Of a stretch of DNA of 64,000 nt, positions 27,829-37,044 are shown in pieces. The stretch is from positions 62,001 to 126,000 of the forward strand of contig NZ_AOFQ01000017.1 of the NCBI RefSeq assembly GCF_000495915.1, written 5' to 3'. How positions within the stretch are numbered: the stretch's first letter is position 1; every line of letters begins with the position of its first letter. The stretch is from Stutzerimonas chloritidismutans AW-1. GTDB taxonomy: Bacteria > Pseudomonadota > Gammaproteobacteria > Pseudomonadales > Pseudomonadaceae. Under the pieces are notes generated by a model. It was not told where the DNA came from. It searched no databases and was given only the letters and a program-made list of their open reading frames with translations. A program made the translations under genes and the position numbers.

Positions 27829-29532
27829 ATGAGTCAAACACTACTGTCCATCTTGGCCTTCGTGCCGCTGGTGCTGGCGGGTGTGCTGCTGATCGGCTTT
27901 CGCTGGCCGGCCAAGTACGCCATGCCGCTGGTATTCGTCCTCACTGCGCTGATCGGTCTGCTGGCCTGGGACATGACCCTCAACCGGGTCATCGCCTCGA
28001 CCTTGCAGGGCCTGATCCTTACCGCGGCGATCCTCTGGATCATCTTCGGTGCGATTCTGCTGCTCAACACGTTGAAACACTCCGGGGGAATCAGTTCGAT
28101 TCGGCGCGGCTTCTCCAACGTCAGCCCTGACCGTCGGGTCCAGGTGCTGATCGTCGCCTGGCTGTTCGGCTGCTTCATCGAGGGGGCCTCGGGCTTCGGT
28201 ACCCCGGCCGCGGTGGCGGCGCCGCTGATGGTCGCGCTGGGCTTCCCGGCGCTGGCGGCAGTGGTCATGGGGATGATGGTGCAGTCCACGCCGGTGTCCT
28301 TCGGCGCGGTGGGCACGCCGATTCTGGTCGGCGTCGGTGCGGGGCTGGACAAGACCGGTATCAGCGAGCAGCTGGCAGCGGTGGGCAGTAACTGGGAGGT
28401 GTTCTTCCACCTGATCTTCTCGCGCGTCGCCATCATCCATGCGCTGTGCGGGATTCTCATGCCGCTGATCATGATCAGCATCATGACCCGCTACTTCGGT
28501 CGCAACAAATCCTGGACCGAAGGTCTGGCGATTGCGCCGTTCGCGGTGTTCACCGGTCTGGCCTTCGTCATTCCGTATGCCGCGGCGGGTGTGTTCCTCG
28601 GTCCGGAATTCCCGTCGATGATCGGTGCGCTGGTCGGTCTGGCCATCGTCGTGCCGGCGGCCAAGGCCGGTTTCCTGCTGCCCAAGGACAGCTGGGATTT
28701 CGCCCCGGCGAGCGAGTGGCCATCCGAGTGGATGGGCAAGATCGAGATGAAGATCGAGGACGTCGCCGGCAAGACGCCGATTTCGGTGCCGATGGCCTGG
28801 GCGCCGTATCTGATCCTCGCAGCACTGCTGGTGGCGTCGCGGGTATTCCCGGACTTCAAGGCGCTGCTGATGTCGTTCACCTTCGGCTGGAAGGACATCC
28901 TTGGTGAGACCGGTGTGTCCGGTACGCTGGAGCCGCTGTATCTGCCGGGTGGCATTCTCTGCATCGTGGTGCTGATCACCTTCTTCCTGCATCGGATGAA
29001 GGCCGGCGAGCTGGGCGCGGCGATTTCCGAGTCGAGCAAGACCCTGCTTGGCGCGGGCTTCGTGCTGATCTTCACCATTCCGATGGTGCGGATCCTGATC
29101 AACTCCGGCGTCAATGGCTCCGATCTGGTGTCCATGCCGGTGGCCATGGCGCAGCTGGTGGCCAACAGCGTCGGCTCGGTCTATCCATTCTTCGCTCCGG
29201 CAGTCGGTGCGCTGGGCGCCTTCATCGCCGGTTCCAACACCGTGTCCAACCTGATGCTGTCGCAGTTCCAGTTCAACACCGCTGGCCTGCTCGGCCTGTC
29301 CGGTGCACTGATGGTGGCGCTGCAGTCGGTGGGTGCGGCGGCGGGCAACATGATCGCCATTCACAACGTGGTGGCGGCCTCGGCGACCGTCGGCCTGCTC
29401 GGTCGCGAAGGGATCACCCTGCGCAAGACCATGCTGCCGACCCTGTACTACCTCATCCTGGCCGGCACCATCGGCCTGATCGGGTTCTACCTGATGGGCA
29501 TCAGCGATCCGCTGGCAGGTACCGCAGGCTAA
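27829..29532 (+). CDS. GlcA/LctP-type glycolate/L-lactate permease
   Basis: A 567-residue LctP-family proton symporter for glycolate and lactate. About twelve to fourteen hydrophobic helices are seen, with the family segment [20 protein letters not shown] (about 118-137) and [17 protein letters not shown] near 470. It lies downstream of glcB and is followed by a strong terminator, so it closes the glycolate cluster, as glcA does in E. coli. LctP and GlcA overlap in specificity, so no symbol is given. The start at 27829 has no classical Shine-Dalgarno apart from AGGGA nine bases upstream. Confidence 0.9.
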   Translation: MSQTLLSILAFVPLVLAGVLLIGFRWPAKYAMPLVFVLTALIGLLAWDMTLNRVIASTLQGLILTAAILWIIFGAILLLNTLKHSGGISSIRRGFSNVSPDRRVQVLIVAWLFGCFIEGASGFGTPAAVAAPLMVALGFPALAAVVMGMMVQSTPVSFGAVGTPILVGVGAGLDKTGISEQLAAVGSNWEVFFHLIFSRVAIIHALCGILMPLIMISIMTRYFGRNKSWTEGLAIAPFAVFTGLAFVIPYAAAGVFLGPEFPSMIGALVGLAIVVPAAKAGFLLPKDSWDFAPASEWPSEWMGKIEMKIEDVAGKTPISVPMAWAPYLILAALLVASRVFPDFKALLMSFTFGWKDILGETGVSGTLEPLYLPGGILCIVVLITFFLHRMKAGELGAAISESSKTLLGAGFVLIFTIPMVRILINSGVNGSDLVSMPVAMAQLVANSVGSVYPFFAPAVGALGAFIAGSNTVSNLMLSQFQFNTAGLLGLSGALMVALQSVGAAAGNMIAIHNVVAASATVGLLGREGITLRKTMLPTLYYLILAGTIGLIGFYLMGISDPLAGTAG

Positions 29533-29548
29533 GCCTGGCGGTATCGCG

Positions 29549-29578
29549 ACGGGCGGCCCAGGCCGCCCGTTTTCATTT
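29549..29578 (+). terminator. Intrinsic terminator after permease
   Basis: A perfect 10-bp GC-rich stem, ACGGGCGGCC (29549-29558) with GGCCGCCCGT (29561-29570), two-base loop, then TTTCATTT. This is a good Rho-independent terminator ending the glycolate cluster before the rubredoxin gene. Confidence 0.85.
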
Positions 29579-29646
29579 GTGGGATTGGTGCGGCGCGCTG
29601 TTCTGGTATAGCGTGCGTCGCAGTCGAAAGAGCATCGAGGTTACCC

Positions 29647-29814
29647 ATGAAGAAATGGCAATGTGTGGTGTGCGGCTACATCTATGACGAAGCGCTGGGC
29701 GTGCCGGAAGAAGGCATCGCGCCCGGGACGGCCTGGGAAGACGTGCCGGAAGACTGGGTTTGCCCGGACTGCGGTGTCGGCAAGATGGACTTCGAAATGA
29801 TCGCCATCGGCTGA
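29647..29814 (+). CDS. Rubredoxin
   Basis: A 55-residue rubredoxin with the two iron-binding knuckles CVVCGY (Cys6, Cys9) and CPDCG (Cys39, Cys42), MKKWQC start and the [18 protein letters not shown] end. It carries one electron per Fe(SCys)4 centre, classically to alkane hydroxylase, in other cases against oxidative stress. GAGG ribosome site lies seven bases upstream. The rubredoxin reductase gene follows after 36 bp. P. aeruginosa has two rubredoxin genes at this locus; only one is present here. Confidence 0.96.
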   Translation: MKKWQCVVCGYIYDEALGVPEEGIAPGTAWEDVPEDWVCPDCGVGKMDFEMIAIG

Positions 29815-29850
29815 AAACCGTATCGCCAACCACCCATACGAGGACATGAC

Positions 29851-31035
29851 GTGAGCGCACCTGTAGTCATCATCGGTACCGGCCTGGCCGGCTACAATCT
29901 GGCCCGTGAAATCCGCAAGCTGGACACGCAGACGCCGCTGTTGCTGATTACCGCCGATGACGGGCGCTCCTATTCCAAACCGCTGCTGTCCACCGGTTTC
30001 GCCGCCAACAAGAACGCCGAGAGCCTGGGCATGGCCACCGCCGGTGCCATGGCCGAGCAGCTGAACGCCGAGATTCGCATCCATACCCGCGTCACCCGCC
30101 TCGATCCGGCGAATCGGCGCGTGTGGATCGGCAATGAGCCGGTCTCATATCGCGATCTGATACTGGCCTGGGGCGCGCAGACGATCCAGGTGCCGGTCGC
30201 AGGCGATGCCGCCGACGCGGTATTCCCGATCAACGACCTGCACGATTACGGGCGCTTCCGCGCCGCCGTCGCCGGCAAGCGCCGCGTGCTGATCCTCGGT
30301 GTCGGGCTGATCGGCTGCGAGTTCGCCAACGACCTGCTGCTGGGCGGCCACGAGGTCGATCTGGTCGCGCCGAGCGAGCAGGTCATGCCCGGCCTGCTAC
30401 CGCTGCAGGCGGCCCAGGCGGTAAGGCGTGGCCTGGAGGGCATCGGCGCGCGCTTCCACCTGGGCGCAACGTTGCAGCGCCTCGAACGCAGTGACGACGG
30501 CCTGCAGGCGCAGCTTTCCGATGGCAATCGGCTGGCCTGCGATCTGGTGGTCAGCGCCGTTGGCCTGCGCCCGCGCACCGAGCTGGCTGCCGAGGCGGGG
30601 CTTGAGGTCAAGCGCGGCATCGTCGTTGATCGCCTGCTGCAGACCTCGGCGGCCCACGTCTACGCCCTCGGCGATTGCGCGGAAGTGGAGGGGTTGAACC
30701 TGCTCTACGTGATGCCGCTGATGGCCGGTGCGCGGGCCCTGGCTAAAACGCTGTTTGGCAATCCTACCTTTGTCAGTTATGGCCCCATGCCGGTCACCGT
30801 AAAGACCCCGGCATGCCCGGTGGTGGTCTCACTGCCCGCTGCCGGTAGCGCAGGCGAGTGGACCGTCGAGGCCCAGGGGAATGATGTGAAAGCGCTCTAT
30901 CTCGGTGCCTCCGGGCAGCTGCTCGGCTACGCCTTGACCGGCGCGGCGGTGCAGGAGCGGCTGGGGCTGAACAAGCAGCTGCCGCCGGTGCTGGCGGAAC
31001 TACCGCAAATGCTGTCGCTAAAGTCCCCCGGCTGA
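29851..31035 (+). CDS. alkT: Rubredoxin-NAD(P)+ reductase
   Basis: A 394-residue FAD flavoprotein passing electrons from NADH to rubredoxin. FAD-binding N-terminus [19 protein letters not shown] (about 5-23), NAD-binding [20 protein letters not shown] (about 148-167) and the second FAD motif VYALGDCAE (about 271-279) are intact. The GTG start at 29851 directly precedes the Rossmann strand. Adjacent to rubredoxin. The symbol follows P. aeruginosa usage; alternative name rubB. No alkane hydroxylase is in the window, so its physiological partner is open. Confidence 0.9.
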   Translation: MSAPVVIIGTGLAGYNLAREIRKLDTQTPLLLITADDGRSYSKPLLSTGFAANKNAESLGMATAGAMAEQLNAEIRIHTRVTRLDPANRRVWIGNEPVSYRDLILAWGAQTIQVPVAGDAADAVFPINDLHDYGRFRAAVAGKRRVLILGVGLIGCEFANDLLLGGHEVDLVAPSEQVMPGLLPLQAAQAVRRGLEGIGARFHLGATLQRLERSDDGLQAQLSDGNRLACDLVVSAVGLRPRTELAAEAGLEVKRGIVVDRLLQTSAAHVYALGDCAEVEGLNLLYVMPLMAGARALAKTLFGNPTFVSYGPMPVTVKTPACPVVVSLPAAGSAGEWTVEAQGNDVKALYLGASGQLLGYALTGAAVQERLGLNKQLPPVLAELPQMLSLKSPG

Positions 31036-31131
31036 GCTGGCGAGCCGCCTACAGGGACTGGCGCAGGTGCTAGCGCCGTGCCATTCTCCATGGGTCTGCC
31101 CCAGCCTAGAGCTGTTGCAGCGCCTTTAGCG

Positions 31132-31147
31132 CTGTTCTTGTGAACAG
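31132..31147. promoter_or_regulatory. CTGT-N8-ACAG palindrome upstream of HU gene
   Basis: CTGTTC-TTGT-GAACAG is a near-perfect palindrome 37 bp before the HU start. It satisfies the CTGT-N8-ACAG outline of a LexA box, but the centre is not A/T-rich, so another dimeric regulator is equally possible. No known link between HU and SOS is claimed. Confidence 0.35.
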
Positions 31148-31184
31148 TACGGACACAACAACAAAAACGTCTCAGAGGCTCCCA

Positions 31185-31457
31185 ATGCGTAAACCGGAAC
31201 TCGCCGCAGCCATTGCCGAGAAGGCCGATCTGTCCAAGGACCAGGCCAATCGCGTACTCAACGCCGTGCTGGATGAAATCACCAACGCGCTGAACCGCAA
31301 GGACAGCGTGACCCTGGTTGGTTTCGGCACCTTCGTTCAGCGCCACCGTGGTGCCCGCACCGGGAAAAACCCGCAGACCGGGCAACCGGTAACCATCAAG
31401 GCCAGCAATACCGTCGCGTTCAAACCGGGCAAGATGCTCAAAGACGCCGTCAACTGA
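31185..31457 (+). CDS. HU-family nucleoid protein
   Basis: A 90-residue histone-like DNA-bending protein. It starts MRKPELAAAIAEKADLSKDQAN and contains the beta-arm region VGFGTFVQRHRGARTGKNPQTG with the conserved Pro, ending FKPGKMLKDAVN. The start at 31185 has AGAGG upstream. The leader is A-rich (AACAACAAAAA at 31157-31167). This is the HU paralogue that sits beside rubredoxin reductase in pseudomonads rather than the lon-linked hupB. An inverted repeat follows its stop. Confidence 0.93.
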   Translation: MRKPELAAAIAEKADLSKDQANRVLNAVLDEITNALNRKDSVTLVGFGTFVQRHRGARTGKNPQTGQPVTIKASNTVAFKPGKMLKDAVN

Positions 31458-31467
31458 CGCTGCGCCG

Positions 31468-31491
31468 ACCCGGAGCCGATCGGCTCCGGGT
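31468..31491 (+). terminator. Perfect 24-bp palindrome after HU gene
   Basis: ACCCGGAGCCGA (31468-31479) is followed immediately by its exact complement TCGGCTCCGGGT (31480-31491). It lies 11 bases after the HU stop. In RNA it forms a strong stem with a minimal loop, but no U-tract follows. Probably a transcript-end or stabilising hairpin. Confidence 0.55.
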
Positions 31492-31599
31492 AAACCTGAC
31501 CAGCCGGTCCGCCCCAGACCCGTTCGTACCCGTCCTTCCCCCCGCCGATCAAGCCACTACAATGCGGCCTTCCTCTCGTACCGGTCGGGACTACACGTC

Positions 31600-31974
31600 A
31601 TGAAATTCCGCTTTCTGCTTTGGATGCTGGGCCGCCTGATGGCCAAGGCCAGCCGCACCAATCCCGAGTTCCAGCAGCAGCTGGGCGACAAGGACCTGAG
31701 CTTCCAGCTGCACACTCTGGACGGCAAGGTCGCCCGGCATTTCGTGGTGAAGAACCAGCGCGTCACCAGCAAGCGCGGTCCTGCGAGCGAGCCGGCTTTC
31801 TCCCTGGGGTTCAAAAATGCCGCCTATGGCTTCGCTACCATGACGGCGAAGAACAAGCAGCTGGCGTTCATGCAGGGAATTCAGAACAAGGACATCCAGA
31901 TCCAGGGGAATCCGGCTCTGGTGATGTGGTTTCAGGGATTGATGAAGTATCTGAAGCCTCGTAAGAAGAAGTGA
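31600..31974 (+). CDS. SCP2-like (sterol carrier-type) domain protein
   Basis: A 124-residue protein in which residues 25-118 resemble an SCP2 lipid-carrier domain: FQLHTLDGKVARHFVVKNQRV, then AFSLGFKNAAYGFATMT and the helix IQIQGNPALVMWFQGLMKYL. The C-terminus is strongly basic (KPRKKK). No signal peptide is clear, although the N-terminus is hydrophobic (FRFLLWMLGRLM). It is conserved next to HU in pseudomonads. Lipid binding is inferred from the fold only; function unknown. Confidence 0.65.
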   Translation: MKFRFLLWMLGRLMAKASRTNPEFQQQLGDKDLSFQLHTLDGKVARHFVVKNQRVTSKRGPASEPAFSLGFKNAAYGFATMTAKNKQLAFMQGIQNKDIQIQGNPALVMWFQGLMKYLKPRKKK

Positions 31975-32203
31975 CCCTGCCGCGTCACCTTCTCATGTCC
32001 GGCCAAGAACCGTAGGTGGAAAACCGCGTAGGGCGTCCATGCCTGAGCGGATCAGCTTTGACTTGGTCGTCACTCAGATTTAAGTTCGCTGAATGCATGA
32101 GTTGACTTGTGGTGTGGATTGAATCCTGACATTGGCTAGTATTTTTACGGGTTTGCGTGGCATTGTGTCGACTTAATTGTTGAGCGAGTTGGAGATTTTC
32201 AAC

Positions 32204-33370
32204 ATGCCGAATTTCACTCATCACGACTTGGCTCTCCTCAATCCAGCCTTCGATTCACCACTTGTCGATGTCTTGAATGAGCTGGAGCACCTACGACGCT
32301 ACAGGCTGGCGGGGACGACTCCAGCAAGCCTTTTCTTCCAGCTCAAGAACGTTTTCCATATCCTGGAAAGCCTCGGATCTGCCCGCATTGAAGGCAACCA
32401 CACAACCCTCGCTGATTATGTGGAAAGCAAGATGGAGGGAGATGACACGGCTACCGACCAACTGCGCGAAATCTCCAACATCGAGAGAGCCATGAGCTTC
32501 ATCGAGCAGCATTTCAAGGAAGGAGACGACGTCAGCCTACATCTCGTTCGAGAATTGCACGCCATTACTGTAGGGGGGCTCGACAGAGAGGGAGACCGGA
32601 CTCCCGGTCAGCTCAGGACGACCCAGGTTCGCATTGCGCAATCGGAGCACCTCCCGCCGGACGCCGTGCAAGTTGGTGGGTACATGGATGAGTTGGTGGC
32701 GTTCATCAATGCGCACGATCCGCAGAAGTACCACCTTATGAAAGTGGCGCTCGCGCACCACCGATTCGGATGGATTCACCCGTTCACCAATGGCAATGGG
32801 CGGGTGGTTCGTTTGTTGACGTACCTGATGCTCATCAAGTATGGATTCGATGTCTCCGCCGGCGGTCGACTGCTGAACCCCACTGCAGTGTTCTGCAATG
32901 ATCGTGAGCGTTACTACGAGATGCTGGGCGAGGCTGATCGCGGTACACAGCAAGGCCTGGAACGGTGGTGTATCTACGTACTCCAAGGCATCCTCACAGA
33001 GCTGAGCAAGGTCGATCGGCTGTGCGACTATGGCTACCTTAAAGCCAGAATCCTGCAGCCGGCACTCGCCTTCTCTCGCGAGAGAGAACACATCACCGGC
33101 CAGGAGCACTCAATTCTTCGTCGACTTCTGGACACTGACAGCGGCGTGGCGAAGTCTGGAGACCTAGCGGATGCGATGCCGGACCTGAACGGGCCGCAGC
33201 GGACCTATCAAATCAAGAAACTGGTGGACAGACGAATGCTGGTCCCGATCCAGCCCAACTCCCGTCAGTACACACTGGGCTTCACGAACAACTACCTGCT
33301 TCGGGGCGTCATTCGTACGTTGACGGCCGAAGGCTTTATTCCTGAGCCTGTCGTAGCGGCACGGCCATAA
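32204..33370 (+). CDS. Fic-domain AMP-transferase (class II)
   Basis: A 388-residue Fic protein predicted to transfer AMP to hydroxyl side chains of a target. The catalytic loop [12 protein letters not shown] is complete (about 192-203, catalytic His192). The N-terminal autoinhibitory helix is present as SARIEGN (about 59-65), so this is a class II Fic that is held off in cis. The C-terminal about 70 residues look like a winged-helix ([21 protein letters not shown] and [17 protein letters not shown]). The ATG at 32204 has GGAG upstream. GC is lower than in neighbours (31 of 60 bases in 32341-32400), suggesting acquisition. Confidence 0.9.
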   Translation: MPNFTHHDLALLNPAFDSPLVDVLNELEHLRRYRLAGTTPASLFFQLKNVFHILESLGSARIEGNHTTLADYVESKMEGDDTATDQLREISNIERAMSFIEQHFKEGDDVSLHLVRELHAITVGGLDREGDRTPGQLRTTQVRIAQSEHLPPDAVQVGGYMDELVAFINAHDPQKYHLMKVALAHHRFGWIHPFTNGNGRVVRLLTYLMLIKYGFDVSAGGRLLNPTAVFCNDRERYYEMLGEADRGTQQGLERWCIYVLQGILTELSKVDRLCDYGYLKARILQPALAFSREREHITGQEHSILRRLLDTDSGVAKSGDLADAMPDLNGPQRTYQIKKLVDRRMLVPIQPNSRQYTLGFTNNYLLRGVIRTLTAEGFIPEPVVAARP

Positions 33371-33424
33371 GTGGCTGCCTATTAAGGTTAGCTGCCTGGT
33401 TCTCTTGGGGCGGCGATGAGTTCG

Positions 33425-34333
33425 TTAGGAGCTTGCCCACTCCCGCCAATCCCTCGCTTCCTCCTTCAACCAATCCCGAAATGCCACCAATCCTGCCGAC
33501 TCCACCTTGCGCTCCGGAATCATCAGGTAGTACGCCCGCGTCTCGCTGCGATAGGCGTGCGGATGCGCCAGCACCAGCCGTCCCTCGGCCAGTTCCCGCT
33601 GGATCAGGAACGGCGGGATCAGCGCCACCCCCATGCCATGCTCGGCCGCCTGCGCCAGCATGGAGAACAGCTCCAGCCGCGGACCGGTCATGTCGCGGGC
33701 GACTTTCAACCCCAACGAATCGAACCACTGGCGCCAGGCATAGGGTCGGGTGGTCTGCTGCAGCAGCGGCATTTCGGCCAGGGCCTGAGTCGTGAACGGC
33801 TGACCGTCGCACAGCAGGGCCGAACTGCAGACTGGCTGCAGGTCCTCGGGCATCAGGTAGTGCGCCTCGGTACCGGACCAGTCGGCATCGCCGAAGTAGA
33901 TGGCAGCATCGAACTCGGTATCGGCAAAGAGAAAGGGCCGGGTGCGGTTGGTCAGGTTCACCGTGATCTCCGGGTGCAGCGCCTGGAAATGCCTGAGGCG
34001 CGGCACCAGCCATTGGGTGCCGAAGGTCGGCACCACGGCCAGCTCAAGGCTCATCGCGCCCTGCTGGCCCATCACCGACAGCGTGTCGCGTTCCACCGCG
34101 TCCAGCTGCGCGGCGATGCGGCGGGCGTAGGACTGGCCGGCGGCGGTCAGCTTTACGCCGCGTCGCGAACGGCGGAACAGCGCCAGGCCGAGGAATTCCT
34201 CCAGCCCACCGATCTGTCGGCAGATTGCGCTCTGGGTCAGCGCCAGCTCGTCGGCCGCGCGGGTGAAGCTCTCGTGACGGGCGGCGGCCTCGAAGGCGAT
34301 CAGCGCGGCGGTGCTGGGAATCTTGCGACGCAT
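33425..34333 (-). CDS. gcdR: GcdR, LysR-type regulator of glutarate genes
   Basis: A 302-residue LysR regulator of the GcvA/AmpR-like branch. The N-terminal helix-turn-helix is ALIAFEAAARHESFTRAADELALTQSAICRQI (in part; about 10-41), with an effector domain from about 92. Divergent from gcdH with a 173-bp gap that holds a 31-bp inverted repeat. In pseudomonads the LysR gene beside gcdH is GcdR, which activates glutarate degradation. Assignment rests on family plus position. Confidence 0.85.
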   Translation of the reverse strand: MRRKIPSTAALIAFEAAARHESFTRAADELALTQSAICRQIGGLEEFLGLALFRRSRRGVKLTAAGQSYARRIAAQLDAVERDTLSVMGQQGAMSLELAVVPTFGTQWLVPRLRHFQALHPEITVNLTNRTRPFLFADTEFDAAIYFGDADWSGTEAHYLMPEDLQPVCSSALLCDGQPFTTQALAEMPLLQQTTRPYAWRQWFDSLGLKVARDMTGPRLELFSMLAQAAEHGMGVALIPPFLIQRELAEGRLVLAHPHAYRSETRAYYLMIPERKVESAGLVAFRDWLKEEARDWREWASS

Positions 34334-34351
34334 TATGCAAAGACCTCATGG

Positions 34352-34382
34352 GATAAGCCTGCTAATGGACGCAGAGCTTATC
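34352..34382. promoter_or_regulatory. Candidate GcdR operator
   Basis: Extended dyad: GATAAGC (34352-34358) with GCTTATC (34376-34382), plus inner arms CTGC (34359-34362) and GCAG (34371-34374) around TAATGGAC. It lies 19 bp before gcdR and 125 bp before gcdH. It is the only strong symmetry in the divergent gap, as expected for a LysR-regulator recognition site. Confidence 0.6.
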
Positions 34383-34506
34383 TCGGAGTGAGGGAAACGC
34401 ACAGTTCGGTGCGAAATCCTCGTTTGCGACGCGCCATCGCGGCGCCTAGGATCAGCTCATCCCGCCCGCGTCACCGCGGCGCCGAAGACAACAAGAGGAG
34501 CCCCGA

Positions 34507-35688
34507 ATGGCCGGCAAAGCAAGCTTCAACTGGATCGACCCGCTGCTGCTCGATCAGCAGCTGACCGAAGAAGAGCGCATGGTGCGCGACAGCGCCGCGC
34601 AATTCGCCGCGGACAAGCTGGCGCCGCGGGTGCTGGAAGCTTTCCGCCATGAACAGACCGATCCGGAGATCTTCCGCGAGATGGGCGAAACCGGCCTGCT
34701 CGGCGCGACCATTCCCGAAGCTTATGGCGGCAGCGGCCTGAACTACGTGTGCTACGGCCTGATCGCCCGCGAGGTCGAGCGCATCGATTCGGGCTACCGC
34801 TCGATGATGAGTGTGCAGTCCTCGCTGGTTATGGTGCCGATCTTCGAGTTCGGCAACGAGACGACCAGACAGAAGTACCTGCCCAAGCTCGCCAGTGGCG
34901 AATACATCGGCTGCTTCGGCCTGACCGAACCGAACCATGGCTCAGACCCGGGCAGCATGGTCACCCGGGCGAAGAAGGTCGACGGCGGCTATCGCCTGTC
35001 CGGCAGCAAGATGTGGATCACCAACAGCCCGATCGCCGATGTTTTCGTGGTCTGGGCCAAGGATGACGCCGGCGAAATCCGCGGCTTCGTGCTGGAGAAG
35101 GGCTGGGAAGGGCTGTCCGCCCCGACGATCCACGGCAAGGTTGGCCTGCGCGCCTCGATTACCGGCGAGATCGTCATGGACAACGTGTTCTGCCCGGAAG
35201 AGAACGCCTTCCCCGATGTGCGCGGGCTGAAGGGGCCGTTCACCTGCCTGAACAGTGCTCGCTACGGCATCAGCTGGGGCGCACTCGGCGCCGCCGAGTT
35301 CTGCTGGCACACCGCGCGCCAGTACGTGCTCGACCGCCAGCAGTTCGGCCGGCCGCTGGCCGCCAACCAGCTGATCCAGAAGAAGCTGGCCGACATGCAG
35401 ACCGAGATCACCCTGGGGCTGCAGGGCTGCCTGCGCCTCGGCCGGATGAAAGACGATGGCAGCGCCGCGGTGGAAATCACCTCGATCATGAAGCGCAACA
35501 GCTGCGGCAAGGCGCTGGACGTGGCGCGCATGGCGCGCGACATGATGGGCGGCAACGGCATCAGCGACGAGTTCGGCGTGGCCCGGCACCTGGTCAACCT
35601 GGAGGTGGTGAACACCTACGAGGGCACCCACGATGTGCACGCGCTGATCCTCGGTCGCGCGCAGACCGGCATTCAGGCGTTCTTCTGA
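34507..35688 (+). CDS. gcdH: Glutaryl-CoA dehydrogenase
   Basis: A 393-residue acyl-CoA dehydrogenase-fold flavoprotein oxidising and decarboxylating glutaryl-CoA to crotonyl-CoA, in lysine and glutarate breakdown. FAD and substrate motifs include [15 protein letters not shown] (about 138-152) and [18 protein letters not shown]; the catalytic base Glu sits in [21 protein letters not shown] near residue 372-380. AAGAGGAG ribosome site. CoA-transferase for glutarate activation follows. A CAACAAGAGG stretch overlapping the ribosome site might also answer to Hfq-Crc. Confidence 0.95.
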   Translation: MAGKASFNWIDPLLLDQQLTEEERMVRDSAAQFAADKLAPRVLEAFRHEQTDPEIFREMGETGLLGATIPEAYGGSGLNYVCYGLIAREVERIDSGYRSMMSVQSSLVMVPIFEFGNETTRQKYLPKLASGEYIGCFGLTEPNHGSDPGSMVTRAKKVDGGYRLSGSKMWITNSPIADVFVVWAKDDAGEIRGFVLEKGWEGLSAPTIHGKVGLRASITGEIVMDNVFCPEENAFPDVRGLKGPFTCLNSARYGISWGALGAAEFCWHTARQYVLDRQQFGRPLAANQLIQKKLADMQTEITLGLQGCLRLGRMKDDGSAAVEITSIMKRNSCGKALDVARMARDMMGGNGISDEFGVARHLVNLEVVNTYEGTHDVHALILGRAQTGIQAFF

Positions 35689-35695
35689 AACTGCT

Positions 35696-35785
35696 CCCCT
35701 CTCCCTCTGGGAGAGGGGCTGGGGGTGAGGGTGCTTGGCACTGCTAATGGTTCCCTCACCCAGGCCCTCTCCTACCGGGCGAGGG
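35696..35785. repeat. REP-like inverted repeat between gcdH and CoA-transferase gene
   Basis: Two facing GC-rich arms: one reads CCCCTCTCCCTCTGGGAGAG then GGGCTGGGGGTGAGGG, the other CCCTCACCCAGGCCCTCTCC then TACCGGGCGAGGG. Each arm can fold on its own (CCCTCT/GGGAGAGGG) and the pair can fold together across the spacer. The composition recalls repetitive extragenic palindromes spread through pseudomonad genomes. It lies inside a probable operon, where it may affect mRNA stability. Confidence 0.65.
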
Positions 35786-35819
35786 TGCTTTCACCTTCCA
35801 ATAGCCTGTGAGGTTTTCC

Positions 35820-37043
35820 ATGCCCGGCGCCCTGTCCCATATCCGCGTGCTCGACCTGTCCCGCGTGCTCGCCGGACCCTGGTGCGGGCAGATTCTCGGT
35901 GATCTCGGCGCCGAGGTGATCAAGGTCGAGCGCCCCGGCACTGGCGACGACACCCGTCACTGGGGCCCGCCCTATCTCCAGGATCAGCACGGCGAGAACA
36001 CCTCGGAGGCGGCTTATTACCTGACCGCCAACCGCAACAAGCAGTCGCTGACCGTCGACTTCACCCGGCCCGAGGGTCAGCGCATCATCCGCGAGCTGGT
36101 GACGCAGTGCGATGTGCTGCTGGAAAACTTCAAGGTCGGCGGGCTCGCCGCCTACGGGCTGGATTATGAAAGCCTGAAGGCGATCAATCCGCGGCTGGTC
36201 TATTGCTCGATCACCGGTTTTGGCCAGGACGGGCCTTACGCCACACGTGCTGGCTACGACTTCATGATCCAGGGCCTAGGCGGGCTGATGAGCCTGACCG
36301 GCCGCAGCGATGCGGAGGAGGGCGCCGGGCCGGTGAAGGTCGGCGTGGCGCTGACCGATATCCTCACCGGCCTGTACGCCACCGTTGGCGTGCTCGCTGC
36401 GCTGGCACATCGCGAACGCAGCGGCGAGGGCCAGCATATCGACACGGCGCTACTCGACGTGCAGGTCGCCTGCCTCGGCAACCAGGCGCTCAACTACCTC
36501 ACCACCGGCGTGGCGCCTAGGCGCATGGGCAATGCCCATCCGAACATCGTGCCCTATCAGGATTTCCCCACCGCCGATGGCGATATCATCCTCACCGTCG
36601 GCAATGACGGTCAGTTCCGCAAGTTCTGCGAGGTCGCCGGGCGGCCGGAGTGGGCGGACGATCCGCGCTTCGCCAGCAATCGCGCGCGGGTCGCCCATCG
36701 CGCCGAACTGATTCCGCTGATTCGTCAGGTCACGGTGTTCCGCACTACGGCCGAATGGGTCAGTGCGCTGGAGCAGGCCGGCGTGCCTTGCGGGCCGATC
36801 AACGACCTGGCCCAGGTGTTCAGCGACCCGCAGGTGCAGCACCGCGGGCTGAACGTCGAGATGCCGCACCCGCTGGCCGGCCACGTGCCGCAGGTGGCCA
36901 GCCCGCTGCGGCTGTCCGCTTCACCCGTGGATTACCGCATGCCGCCGCCACTGCTCGGCGAACACAGCGAGGCGCTGTTGCAGCGCCTGCTGGGCATGAA
37001 TGACGAGCAGATTGCTGGCCTGCGCGCGGCCGGCGTCATCTAG
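35820..37043 (+). CDS. CaiB/BaiF CoA-transferase (glutarate activation)
   Basis: A 407-residue class III CoA-transferase. The N-terminus SHIRVLDLSRVLAGPWCGQ is typical, and the catalytic Asp region is GLGGLMSLTG with the GYDFMIQG segment (about 150-165). In this context it most likely moves CoA from succinyl-CoA to glutarate so GcdH can act (GcdG/succinyl-CoA:glutarate CoA-transferase). The ATG at 35820 has GTGAGG upstream. Separated from gcdH by the REP-like element. Substrate is inferred from location. Confidence 0.85.
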   Translation: MPGALSHIRVLDLSRVLAGPWCGQILGDLGAEVIKVERPGTGDDTRHWGPPYLQDQHGENTSEAAYYLTANRNKQSLTVDFTRPEGQRIIRELVTQCDVLLENFKVGGLAAYGLDYESLKAINPRLVYCSITGFGQDGPYATRAGYDFMIQGLGGLMSLTGRSDAEEGAGPVKVGVALTDILTGLYATVGVLAALAHRERSGEGQHIDTALLDVQVACLGNQALNYLTTGVAPRRMGNAHPNIVPYQDFPTADGDIILTVGNDGQFRKFCEVAGRPEWADDPRFASNRARVAHRAELIPLIRQVTVFRTTAEWVSALEQAGVPCGPINDLAQVFSDPQVQHRGLNVEMPHPLAGHVPQVASPLRLSASPVDYRMPPPLLGEHSEALLQRLLGMNDEQIAGLRAAGVI

Positions 37044-37044
37044 C

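Noticed and set aside
25646-27841. 731-codon open frame on the minus strand antisense to glcB
   Set aside because: It lies wholly over malate synthase G, is His/Gln/Val-rich low-similarity sequence, and arises from the high GC codon bias of the real gene. No domain was recognised.
27841-29364. 507-codon open frame antisense to the permease
   Set aside because: Very rich in His, Arg, Asp and Gln, without a domain, and opposite a clear membrane protein.
32177-32203. TTG start adding nine residues to the Fic protein
   Set aside because: The ATG at 32204 has a GGAG ribosome site at suitable spacing, while the TTG has none.
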